Positions 16,342-24,044 of a DNA stretch of 61,535 nucleotides are shown in pieces. The stretch comes from Clostridia bacterium (GTDB lineage: Bacteria; Bacillota; Clostridia; Oscillospirales; Acutalibacteraceae), in NCBI GenBank assembly GCA_017555765.1, contig JAFZFT010000063.1, positions 1 through 61,535 on the forward strand. Direction: 5' to 3'. The translations under genes and the position numbers were made by a program. The notes beneath the pieces were generated by a model, which was not told the DNA's origin, ran no database searches, and saw only the letters and a list, made by a program, of their open reading frames with translations. Positions within the stretch are counted from its first letter, which is position 1. Each line of letters opens with the position of its first letter.

Positions 16342-16400
16342 AAACTGCACACCGATTTTGATACAATGAGTATCAGAGTTGGTGTGCAGTTTGTTTTTAC
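16342..16400 (+). terminator. Terminator after the broken tRNA copy
   Basis: AAACTGCACACC pairs with GGTGTGCAGTTT (16381-16392), with an inner GATAC/GTATC stem, followed by GTTTTTAC. Its position directly after the tRNA 3' end suggests it once terminated a second tRNA. Confidence 0.75.
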
Positions 16401-16404
16401 CATA

Positions 16405-16433
16405 TTTACTCTTATATGTTTTTATGCTATAAT
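16405..16433 (+). promoter_or_regulatory. Promoter of the zinc-ribbon nuclease gene
   Basis: TTTACT (16405-16410), a 17-bp spacer ending in TGC (extended -10) and TATAAT (16428-16433). It lies about 43 bp before the start at 16477. Confidence 0.75.
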
Positions 16434-16476
16434 GTCATAAACGATATTCAAATAAAAAAAGCGAGGTGCCAAGGTT

Positions 16477-18342
16477 ATGGCAGAAAAGAAATATATAATT
16501 GACAATGCCGAACTGATGGCAGAATGGAATTGGGAAAGAAATACAGAATTTGACCCAAATCAATTAACACTTGGAAGCAGCCAAAAAGTTTGGTGGAAAT
16601 GCCAACATGGGCACGAATGGCAAGCAATAATTTACGACAGAAACAAAGGAGTAGGATGTCCATACTGTTCCAACCAAAAAGCCTTAAAAGGATTCAACGA
16701 TTTACAAACTCTTAATCCTACTTTAGCCAAGGAATGGCATTGCGAAAAAAACAATGGCTTAACTCCCGATGGTATAACACCTGGCAGCGGTAAAAAAGTT
16801 TGGTGGAAGTGTAGCAAAGGTCACGAGTGGCAAGCAACAATATCAAGTAGAAATAATGGAAATAAATGCCCATATTGTGCAGGTAAAAAAGCCATAAAAG
16901 GCTATAATGACCTACAAACAATCAATCCAACGTTAGCTGAAGAATGGCATTATGAAAAAAACAATGGGCTAACACCTGATGAAGTAACAGCAAATAGCCA
17001 TAAAAAAGTTTGGTGGAAATGTAATAAAGGGCATGAGTGGCAAGTGGCGGTGTCAGGAAGAAACAAGGGACATGGATGTCCATATTGTGCCGGTCAAAAA
17101 GTTTTAAAAGGATATAACGATTTACAAACTCTTAATCTCACTTTAGCAAATGAATGGAACTATGAAAAGAACGGCAATTTAAAGCCGGAAAACGTTACAG
17201 CAAACAGCGGACGAAAAGTTTGGTGGAAATGTAATAAAGGACATGAGTGGGAGGCAACAATAGATTGCCGTAACAGAGGTTGCGGATGCCCTGTTTGCGT
17301 TTCGGAAAGACATACTTCTTTCCCAGAATACGCGATTGTATATTATCTTGAAAAATATGGTTTAGAAGTAGTGCATTCATATAAGAAACTGGGATACGAA
17401 TTAGATATCTATATTCCCTCCAAAAAAGTAGCCATTGAATATGATGGGTATCTTTGGCACAAAAGCAAAACGAAGCAGGATTTGAGAAAAAACTATGACT
17501 GTGCGAAAGATGGGGTTAAACTATATCGAATAAGAGAAGGTTTACCTCTCCTAAACGATAGGTCTATAGATTATGTTGTTCAAAGGAACCAAGAAGATCT
17601 TTCAAAAATACTCAATCTTCTCTTAAGTGAAATCGTCGAAACTATCGTAGATGTCGATTTGAAAAGAGATGCTATTGATATAGAAAACCTGAGGGAATAT
17701 ACTGAAAAGGAAAAATCTCTTTTATTTACTAATCCTGAAATAGCAAAAGAGTGGAATTACAAAAAGAACGGCAATTTAAAACCCGAACATTTTGCAGCAA
17801 ATAGCCATAAAAAAGTTTGGTGGAAATGCCAATATGGGCACGAATGGCAAGCAACAATTACGCATAGAAATAATGGAAAAGGATGTCCATACTGTTCAAG
17901 TGTCAAAGTTTTACAAGGATATAATGATTTGCAAACAATTAATCCCGCTTTAGCAAGAGAATGGAATCATATCAAAAACATTGGATTAAAACCCACGGTT
18001 GTAGCACCCAATAGTAACAAAAAAGTTTGGTGGAAATGTCAACACGGACACGAGTGGCAAGCAACAATTGCTCATAGAAATAATGGAAAAGGATGTCCAT
18101 ATTGTGCAGGCAAAAAAGTTTTAAAAGGTTATAATGATTTGCAAACGCTCAACCCGACTTTGGCAAAAGAATGGAATTATGAAAAGAACAATGGCTTAAC
18201 TCCCGACGGTATAACACCTGGCAGCGGTAAAAAAGTTTGGTGGAAGTGTAACAAAGGGCATGAATGGCAAGCAATAATATCTAATAGAAATAAAGGGTTT
18301 GGTTGTCCTATTTGTAGAAAAACAAAAAACAAAGAGGTTTAG
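16477..18342 (+). CDS. Multi-zinc-ribbon protein with central Vsr/DUF559-like endonuclease domain
   Basis: A 621-residue protein. Seven repeats of about 67 residues follow the DUF4379 (probable zinc-ribbon) pattern: EW near the start, then KKVWWKCxxGHEW, then GCPYC. There are four before and three after a central domain at about 280-385. That domain has the PD-(D/E)xK/Vsr look: YELDIYIPSKKVAIEYDG followed by YLWH, then YDCAKDGVKLYRIRE, with Asp, Glu and Asp/His in plausible catalytic places. Each zinc ribbon supplies CxxH and CxxC. The gene is clearly AT-richer than its neighbours and has its own promoter. A DNA nuclease tied to defence or homing is inferred; no partner methylase is present. 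Confidence 0.75.
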   Translation: MAEKKYIIDNAELMAEWNWERNTEFDPNQLTLGSSQKVWWKCQHGHEWQAIIYDRNKGVGCPYCSNQKALKGFNDLQTLNPTLAKEWHCEKNNGLTPDGITPGSGKKVWWKCSKGHEWQATISSRNNGNKCPYCAGKKAIKGYNDLQTINPTLAEEWHYEKNNGLTPDEVTANSHKKVWWKCNKGHEWQVAVSGRNKGHGCPYCAGQKVLKGYNDLQTLNLTLANEWNYEKNGNLKPENVTANSGRKVWWKCNKGHEWEATIDCRNRGCGCPVCVSERHTSFPEYAIVYYLEKYGLEVVHSYKKLGYELDIYIPSKKVAIEYDGYLWHKSKTKQDLRKNYDCAKDGVKLYRIREGLPLLNDRSIDYVVQRNQEDLSKILNLLLSEIVETIVDVDLKRDAIDIENLREYTEKEKSLLFTNPEIAKEWNYKKNGNLKPEHFAANSHKKVWWKCQYGHEWQATITHRNNGKGCPYCSSVKVLQGYNDLQTINPALAREWNHIKNIGLKPTVVAPNSNKKVWWKCQHGHEWQATIAHRNNGKGCPYCAGKKVLKGYNDLQTLNPTLAKEWNYEKNNGLTPDGITPGSGKKVWWKCNKGHEWQAIISNRNKGFGCPICRKTKNKEV

Positions 18343-18343
18343 T

Positions 18344-18997
18344 ATGTTTGAGTGGATTAAAAAGCATAAAGCGTTATTTATCATAATATGTGTAATGATT
18401 TTTATCGCATTAATAGGTGTGCCATTTGCTATAAATCTGTTATTCAAAGTTGACACTAAAATCAATGTATTTCAGGCGGAATGGTCTGCTGGTGATGCTT
18501 TGGGATACTACGGCGCAGTTCTTTCTTTTTTAGGTACGGTGATTTTAGGTGCATTAGCCTTGTATCAAAACCACATAATAAAAGAAGAAGCTGATAAAAA
18601 GGCGGCATTGTTGGAAGAAAAAGAACATATCGAAAATATGCCCAAGTTTCACCTACGCTTTAGTGGGTGTTCAGGTTTTGGCTGTGGGCTTTCTTTTATT
18701 ATCAAGAATATCTCTAACAATATCTCGTATGATATAAAAATCTACGACATACGCATACAAGAATTTGGGAAAACTCTTTGGGAGTCGTCCAAAGAGTTTA
18801 CAGGATCAAGTTTAGATTCAAAGGGGGAATTAAACGTTCATTTAGATTCTCCTCAATTCAATGACAAAAAAGAACTACGGGTAATTGCATGTATGAGTTG
18901 TAAAGATAAATATTCCGATAGTCACGAATATTTACTAAGAATCAATTGTGTTTACCCCAACAACTACGATTGCGAGGATATAAAAGAACTTGCTTGA
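18344..18997 (+). CDS. Two-helix membrane protein in the accessory island
   Basis: A 217-residue protein starting at 18344, one base after the nuclease stop, with AGAGG upstream; a longer frame from 18299 overlaps that gene and is unlikely. There are two hydrophobic segments at about 11-33 and 55-75, then a short coiled-coil-like charged stretch (KEEADKKAALLEEKEHIE near 81-98) and a cytosolic or outer domain of about 110 residues with two or three conserved-looking cysteines (CSGFGCG, CMSCK). The family is unknown. Like the nuclease gene it is AT-rich, and the two probably form one unit. The pairing of a nuclease with a membrane protein is seen in defence modules, but this is only suggestive. 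Confidence 0.7.
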   Translation: MFEWIKKHKALFIIICVMIFIALIGVPFAINLLFKVDTKINVFQAEWSAGDALGYYGAVLSFLGTVILGALALYQNHIIKEEADKKAALLEEKEHIENMPKFHLRFSGCSGFGCGLSFIIKNISNNISYDIKIYDIRIQEFGKTLWESSKEFTGSSLDSKGELNVHLDSPQFNDKKELRVIACMSCKDKYSDSHEYLLRINCVYPNNYDCEDIKELA

Positions 18998-19033
18998 AAT
19001 TCGTTCACAATAATTTATCAATTACCGCGTCTA

Positions 19034-19072
19034 CTTATAATAGGCGCGGTGATTTGTTTTTCGGGGACTTGA
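19034..19072 (+). terminator. Possible terminator of the island gene pair
   Basis: ACCGCG and CGCGGT with flanking pairs around TCTACTTATAATAGG, followed by GATTTGTTTTTC. The T-run is offset, so strength is uncertain. Confidence 0.4.
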
Positions 19073-19141
19073 CTTTTCGGAATTTTTGAGCATTTTTATT
19101 AAAGCAAGCCGCAAGGCTAATATTTTGAAAGAGGTGCTTTT

Positions 19142-19336
19142 ATGAATATCCAAAAGTCATTACCGGGGATGACCCTCGAAGAAACCGAAAGACAGCTTCA
19201 GTATATGAACGCTGTCATTATGTTCAAGATGATGCATTCCCGTGGAATCATCAATGAAAAGGAACTGCATTTGTGCAAGGAGGAGATGCTGAAAAAGTAC
19301 AAACCGCCGCTCGATCCGTACAAAGATGAGGTGTAA
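19142..19336 (+). CDS. Small SHOCT-like protein, probable mobile-element remnant
   Basis: A 64-residue protein with a GAAAGAGG Shine-Dalgarno. The C-terminal half (MHSRGIINEKELHLCKEEML at about 36-55) has the SHOCT pattern: a short helix, then G-I-I-N/T-E-x-E-h, then a second helix ending KYKPPLDP. In clostridial integrative elements such proteins often precede a serine recombinase gene. Here the next frame breaks off after about 50 codons with no recombinase, so it appears to be a leftover of a lost element. The function is unknown. It supports calling 15836-19540 an integration hot spot. Confidence 0.6.
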   Translation: MNIQKSLPGMTLEETERQLQYMNAVIMFKMMHSRGIINEKELHLCKEEMLKKYKPPLDPYKDEV

Positions 19337-19482
19337 AAATGACTCAAAAAGTACGTTTGCACCTCCCTACCGATTTTTGTATCAAAATTAGGCGGTATTT
19401 ACACAGGGCAGTGACCTCGGTTGCTGCTGTTTCTTTTTGTTTTTTTTCTCTTTCCGTCTCCCACATTTTACCTCAAAAACAA

Positions 19483-19511
19483 TTGACTTACTTCTGAAAA
19501 GCATATACAAT
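19483..19511 (+). promoter_or_regulatory. Promoter of the clostripain-like protease gene
   Basis: TTGACT (19483-19488), a 17-bp spacer and TACAAT (19506-19511), about 30 bp before the start at 19541. Confidence 0.7.
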
Positions 19512-19540
19512 TAAGAAAATACTTTATTGTAGGTGATTTT

Positions 19541-21745
19541 ATGTACTGTAATAAATGCGGAAACTTTTTTGAACGCGGTACGGTGTGTCCCGTGTGCGGC
19601 GAAATTCAGAATGCTCAGCCCGTGAAGTCTGTTTCTATGGCAGGCGGTGGAACAAAGAAGAAAAAGAAAAAGAGTAAAAAGTGGGCAATAATTGCTGTTT
19701 TATGCTCCCTTATCAGTATAATACTCAGCCTTTCTGAGCCGGAGCCTCCCGAAGCACCCGTTGGTAACACAAGATATACAAACCCTGTATATTTCCCTGA
19801 GTACAACTTTGATGACCTGACAGAGGGTACTACAGAGTCGGGCGTTGTCGGCGACTCCGTACCTTCTGTACCCTCTTCACCCGATTCGGATATCACACGT
19901 ACTATTATGGTATATATGGTCGGCTCTGACCTTGAAACAAATTACAGTGCGGCAACCTATGACCTTATGGAAATGGTTAATGCTCAGTATGACACTTCAA
20001 AGATAAACGTTGTTGTCTGTGCGGGAGGTGCCAAGCAGTGGAATAATAACATCGTTTCAGCATCGGAGACCTCATATTATCTCGTTACTGATGAAAGCCT
20101 CAGCAAGGTTAAGACCAATCCCACGAAAAACATGGGACTTAGCTCCACTCTTTCCGAGTTCCTTACATGGTGTAAATCAACCTATTCAACCGACCGCTAT
20201 AGCCTTATTCTCTGGAATCACGGCGGTGGCCCGATTTACGGCTACGGACACGATGAGGTCGGAAGTGATATGTTGAGCTTATCCGAGCTCGTGACTGCTC
20301 TGAGCAGCTCACCCTTCAATGCGTACAATAAGCTCGAAACCCTCGGTTTTGATGCTTGTCTTATGGGTACGGTAGAAACTGCGTGGGTATTCAAGGATTA
20401 CGCAGAGTACTACATAGCCTCTCAGGAGGTTGAACCCGGTAACGGCTGGGACTATGAATTTTTATCAAAGCTTTCCACCTGTAAAAACGGCGGAGAGATG
20501 GGCAGCCTTATTATAGACTACTACTTCGATTTCTATGAAGCGCAGTTTTCATATGCTCCCCAGCTGGAGACAGAAATCACTCTTTCTTGCCTCGACCTTT
20601 CAAAGATTGATGAGGTTGAGCAGGCAGTGAATACTCTGTTTTCAAGCGTCAACAGTGACGTACTTGCGGGTCAGATGGCTACCGCTTCACGTTGCAGATA
20701 CAGCTCAAAGGCATTCGGTAAGTACGCTACAACAACCTCCTACGACCTTATCGACCTTAAGCATATAGCAAACCTTCTTGCTCCCTATTATTCTCAGGCT
20801 AATGCTCTTGCAAGTGCCGTTGACAGTGCTGTTGTATGCTCAAAGTCAAATGTTGCAAACGCAAACGGACTTTCAATTTATCATCCCTATGATAATATTT
20901 CTCAGGCATCAGCTATAAATACAATTTACGGCAATTTCAGATTTGCACCCGTTTATGCGGAGTATATCAAAAACTTTATGAGCAATATGGCGGCTTCCTC
21001 AGCCACACAGACCGCTTACAGAGGCTTTTCCGACACTGCAGGTACATCTGTAAGCAAGGGACAGCAGAGCGATATTTCAGTACAGCTTACCGAGGAGCAG
21101 ATGGCAACCTTCTCAAGCGCACAGTACTATGTTTTTTGGGAAATGCCCGCTGACGAAACCTTCTCAAAGAAGACAGAATACCTTCAGATTTTCTCAGGTC
21201 AGGATGTTACCTTAAATGAAACAGGTATGCTCACTGCAACCTATGACGGCAAGGCAGTCTTCGGCAAGAATGGTGCTACCGGAAGATATTCCGACTGCCC
21301 GCTCTCAATGTATCAGATTTATGACGGTACTCTTGAGGAGAAGTATTATTTCCCCTGTATGTTCTGGTATTTCGGCGAAGATCTTGATATGGATATCGAA
21401 AACGTTAACTGGCTTATGAAGATAAAGGACGGTAAGGCAAACCTTCTCAATGCTTATCTTATGGAGAGTGCTAATGATGCTAACTTCCCTGATAAGCAGC
21501 TTGTAAGTCCTGACGATTTTACCGTTTACGGCTTTATGAACAACGCTTATTTTGTAAGCGAGGACAGTGAAGGTAATACTGTTTTTGAGTTTTCAGGCAG
21601 CTCCTACGGTTATGAATACACAAAGGAGGACGGCTTCTCAATTGAGCTTCGTCCCATTGAGGATAAGAGTGAATACCGCGCTGTATTTGTTATCGAGGAT
21701 ATTTACGGTAACAGATACTTCAGTGACTTTATTCCTCTTGCATAA
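19541..21745 (+). CDS. Clostripain-related cysteine peptidase (C11 family), membrane anchored
   Basis: A 734-residue protein. It starts with a zinc ribbon (CNKCG and CPVCG at about 3-21), then a Gly/Lys stretch, one transmembrane segment at about 48-65 and a Pro/Ser linker. The C11 peptidase domain begins near 121 (RTIMVYMVGSDLE). The catalytic His lies in LWNHGGGPIYGYGHDE near 225-240 and the Cys in FDACLMGTVETAW near 268-280. Clostripain-type proteases cut after Arg or Lys outside the cell. The C-terminal 250 residues form a beta-rich domain. The zinc ribbon would sit in the cytoplasm, which is unusual for a secreted protease but common in gut clostridial homologues. Confidence 0.88.
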   Translation: MYCNKCGNFFERGTVCPVCGEIQNAQPVKSVSMAGGGTKKKKKKSKKWAIIAVLCSLISIILSLSEPEPPEAPVGNTRYTNPVYFPEYNFDDLTEGTTESGVVGDSVPSVPSSPDSDITRTIMVYMVGSDLETNYSAATYDLMEMVNAQYDTSKINVVVCAGGAKQWNNNIVSASETSYYLVTDESLSKVKTNPTKNMGLSSTLSEFLTWCKSTYSTDRYSLILWNHGGGPIYGYGHDEVGSDMLSLSELVTALSSSPFNAYNKLETLGFDACLMGTVETAWVFKDYAEYYIASQEVEPGNGWDYEFLSKLSTCKNGGEMGSLIIDYYFDFYEAQFSYAPQLETEITLSCLDLSKIDEVEQAVNTLFSSVNSDVLAGQMATASRCRYSSKAFGKYATTTSYDLIDLKHIANLLAPYYSQANALASAVDSAVVCSKSNVANANGLSIYHPYDNISQASAINTIYGNFRFAPVYAEYIKNFMSNMAASSATQTAYRGFSDTAGTSVSKGQQSDISVQLTEEQMATFSSAQYYVFWEMPADETFSKKTEYLQIFSGQDVTLNETGMLTATYDGKAVFGKNGATGRYSDCPLSMYQIYDGTLEEKYYFPCMFWYFGEDLDMDIENVNWLMKIKDGKANLLNAYLMESANDANFPDKQLVSPDDFTVYGFMNNAYFVSEDSEGNTVFEFSGSSYGYEYTKEDGFSIELRPIEDKSEYRAVFVIEDIYGNRYFSDFIPLA

Positions 21746-21760
21746 TCTGTAAAAAATACA

Positions 21761-21793
21761 AAAGCTCGGACACCTTGAGTGTCTGAGCTTTTT
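21761..21793 (+). terminator. Terminator after the C11 peptidase gene
   Basis: AAGCTCGGACAC and GTGTCTGAGCTT pair around CTTGA, followed by TTTC. Confidence 0.85.
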
Positions 21794-21881
21794 CACTTCT
21801 CTAATATTACAAAACAGAAATTTATTTTGCTTTTACCGTGGTATGATTGTTTCATACCTAATAAATAAAGGAAGGTTAAAT

Positions 21882-23249
21882 ATGAAGATTTTAATTGTTA
21901 ACGGCAGCCCCAAGGGTAAATACAGCGTTACCCTTCAGACTCTCAACTATCTTGAAATTTTACACCCCGAGCACGAATACAAGGTTATTCATGCGGGACA
22001 GATTATCAAAAAGCTTCAGCGTGATTTTACTCCCGCTCTTGAGATGCTCGAGTGGGCTGAGCTTATTGTTTTCTCTTATCCCATCTATACCTTTATTGCG
22101 CCCAGCCAGCTTCACTATTTCATCGACCTTATGAAAAAGAGCGGCGTTGATTTCAGCAATAAGTACGCGACACAGATTACAACCTCAAAGCATTTCTACG
22201 ACATTACTGCTCACAAGTATGTTGAGGATAACTGCTATGATATGAATATGAAGGTTATCAAGGGCCTTTCCGCTGATATGGACGACCTTACAACCGAAAA
22301 GGGACAGAAGGATGCTGAAGAATTCTGGAAGCTCGTACTCTGGAGCTGTGAAAATGACTTCTACGAGCCTATCGTGAAGAAGGCTGTCTCCTTTACTACC
22401 GTCAAGGCAAATCCCACTGCGGATATCATTGCAAAGAGCGGCAAGGAAGTTGTTGTGGTAACAGATGCGGGCGCTGAGGATACCAACCTTAAGGATATGA
22501 TTAAGCGTTTTACTGCCGTACTTCCTATGAAGTGCAAGGTTGTAAACATTGCAGAGTACCCCATAAAGGGCGGCTGTCTCGGCTGCTTCAAGTGTGCGGT
22601 TTCGGGCAAGTGTGTATACAAGGATAAGTTTGACGAGTTTCTCCGTAACGAAATTCAGTCAGGCGACGCTATCGTTTATGCCTTTACAGTCCGTGACCAC
22701 TCAATGGGCCCCCGCTTCAAGATGTATGACGACAGACAGTTCTGCAACGGTCACCGTACCGTTACAATGGGTATGCCCATAGGCTATATCGTAAGCGGAC
22801 CCTACAGTCAGGAAGCAAACCTTCAGATGATTGTTGAGGGCAGAGCAGAGGTGGGCGGAAACTTCCTTTGCGGTGTTGCTACCGATGAAAAGAATCCTGA
22901 CGGCGAAATTGACCGCCTTGCTAAAACTCTCGCCTATGCGGTGCAGAGAGGTTATACAAGACCTGCAAACTTCTACGGCGTGGGTGGTATGAAGATTTTC
23001 CGTGACCTTATTTTCGTAATGCAGGGTATGATGAAGGCTGACCATAAATTCTATAAGGAGCATGGCCAGTACGACTTCCCCCAGAAGCAGATGGGCCGTC
23101 TTATTGCGATGTACCTTGTTGGCGGTCTTATGAGCCTTCCTATGCCCAAGGGCAATCCGAAGCTTACAAATATTATGAACGAGGGTATGCTTATGCCTTA
23201 TAATGCGGTACTCGAAAAGGCAAAAAAGAAGATATCCGGGGATAAATAA
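21882..23249 (+). CDS. Two-domain flavodoxin-fold NAD(P)H-dependent oxidoreductase
   Basis: A 455-residue protein; AAGGAAGG stands before the ATG at 21882, so the longer frame from 21843 is rejected. It begins with VNGSPKGKYSVTLQT, the FMN phosphate loop of NADPH-dependent FMN reductases. A second similar domain begins near 190 (VVVVTDAGAEDTN) and contains KGGCLGCFKCAVSGKCVYKD near 237-256, a cysteine set seen in iron-sulfur flavoproteins. The fusion of two flavodoxin-like units is less common than single ones of about 200 residues. It probably transfers electrons to a quinone, flavin or nitro compound in the cytoplasm. The gene is alone in its unit. Confidence 0.8.
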   Translation: MKILIVNGSPKGKYSVTLQTLNYLEILHPEHEYKVIHAGQIIKKLQRDFTPALEMLEWAELIVFSYPIYTFIAPSQLHYFIDLMKKSGVDFSNKYATQITTSKHFYDITAHKYVEDNCYDMNMKVIKGLSADMDDLTTEKGQKDAEEFWKLVLWSCENDFYEPIVKKAVSFTTVKANPTADIIAKSGKEVVVVTDAGAEDTNLKDMIKRFTAVLPMKCKVVNIAEYPIKGGCLGCFKCAVSGKCVYKDKFDEFLRNEIQSGDAIVYAFTVRDHSMGPRFKMYDDRQFCNGHRTVTMGMPIGYIVSGPYSQEANLQMIVEGRAEVGGNFLCGVATDEKNPDGEIDRLAKTLAYAVQRGYTRPANFYGVGGMKIFRDLIFVMQGMMKADHKFYKEHGQYDFPQKQMGRLIAMYLVGGLMSLPMPKGNPKLTNIMNEGMLMPYNAVLEKAKKKISGDK

Positions 23250-23407
23250 TCATATTGGAAATATTTTATATTGCAATGTGACGAAAAAAGTTGTTAAATT
23301 TCGATAAAGTTAACACTTTGTTAGCAAATTACTGACAATAATGATGTATAACTATAGAAGTTGTGCTGATAGGTGCAACAGAACAAAATTTTTGGAGGAT
23401 ATTTCAA

Positions 23408-24028
23408 ATGAAAAAGATTTTAGCAATCGTACTCGCACTCGCAGTAGTTCTTGTATGCTTCGCAGCTTGCGGCAACAAGGCAGAAACAGAAACTCCCACA
23501 GACGCAGTTGAAACAACAGTAGCAGACGAAAACAACGGTGACGTTGCAGAAGATCTTGGTCTTGACACAGTTGGTCTTCTTTCAGCAATCTTCGCAACCT
23601 ACACAGAAGAGAACAGCTTCCCCATCGGTGGCGGTGACGAAGCAAATATGAGCTATGAAGGCCCCGCAAAGTATGACGTTTCTCTTGTTGAAGAGCTCAA
23701 CGTTGTTGCTCACCTTCCCGCAACTCAGAATGCAAACGTTGAAGAAGCAGCTAACGTTATGAACATGATGAACGCTAACAGCTTCACAGGTGCTGCTTAC
23801 CTTCTTAAGGACGGTACAGATGTTGCTGCTTTCGCAGCAGACTTCAAGGCTGACCTTGACAACGCTCACTGGATGTGCGGCTTCCCCGAGAAGTTCGTAG
23901 TTATCCAGTCAGGTAAGTATGTAATCACAGCTTACGGTCTTGGTGCAAACATCGACTACTTCAAGACTCAGGCAGCTTCAGCTCTTGCAGGCTCAACAGT
24001 AGTTCTTGAGGGCGACATCGCTGCATAA
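23408..24028 (+). CDS. Lipoprotein upstream of MBOAT/DHHW genes (possibly DUF4358-like)
   Basis: A 206-residue protein; TTGGAGGA precedes the ATG at 23408. It has a lipoprotein signal peptide with the lipobox FAAC (Cys at 21) followed by GNKAETE, then an acidic Thr-rich linker and a globular domain of about 150 residues. The pattern LLKDGTDVAAFAADFKADLD then QSGKYVITAYG near 165-180 recalls DUF4358 lipoproteins, which in my experience of clostridial genomes accompany MBOAT and DHHW genes; the match is tentative. The MBOAT gene starts 16 bp later. It may be an exported partner in acyl transfer to a cell-surface polymer. Confidence 0.7.
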   Translation: MKKILAIVLALAVVLVCFAACGNKAETETPTDAVETTVADENNGDVAEDLGLDTVGLLSAIFATYTEENSFPIGGGDEANMSYEGPAKYDVSLVEELNVVAHLPATQNANVEEAANVMNMMNANSFTGAAYLLKDGTDVAAFAADFKADLDNAHWMCGFPEKFVVIQSGKYVITAYGLGANIDYFKTQAASALAGSTVVLEGDIAA

Positions 24029-24044
24029 GTTAAGAGAATAGAAC

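Noticed and set aside
15750..16440. Several open frames on both strands over the tRNA-Pro region, including Arg/Pro/Cys-rich peptides.
   Set aside because: They are translations of the tRNA and its broken copies, a well-known source of spurious database proteins; no Shine-Dalgarno sites and no coding bias.
19339..19497. 52-codon frame directly after the SHOCT-like gene as the start of a recombinase.
   Set aside because: No resolvase motifs, Phe/Ser-rich low-quality sequence, and its end overlaps the next promoter.
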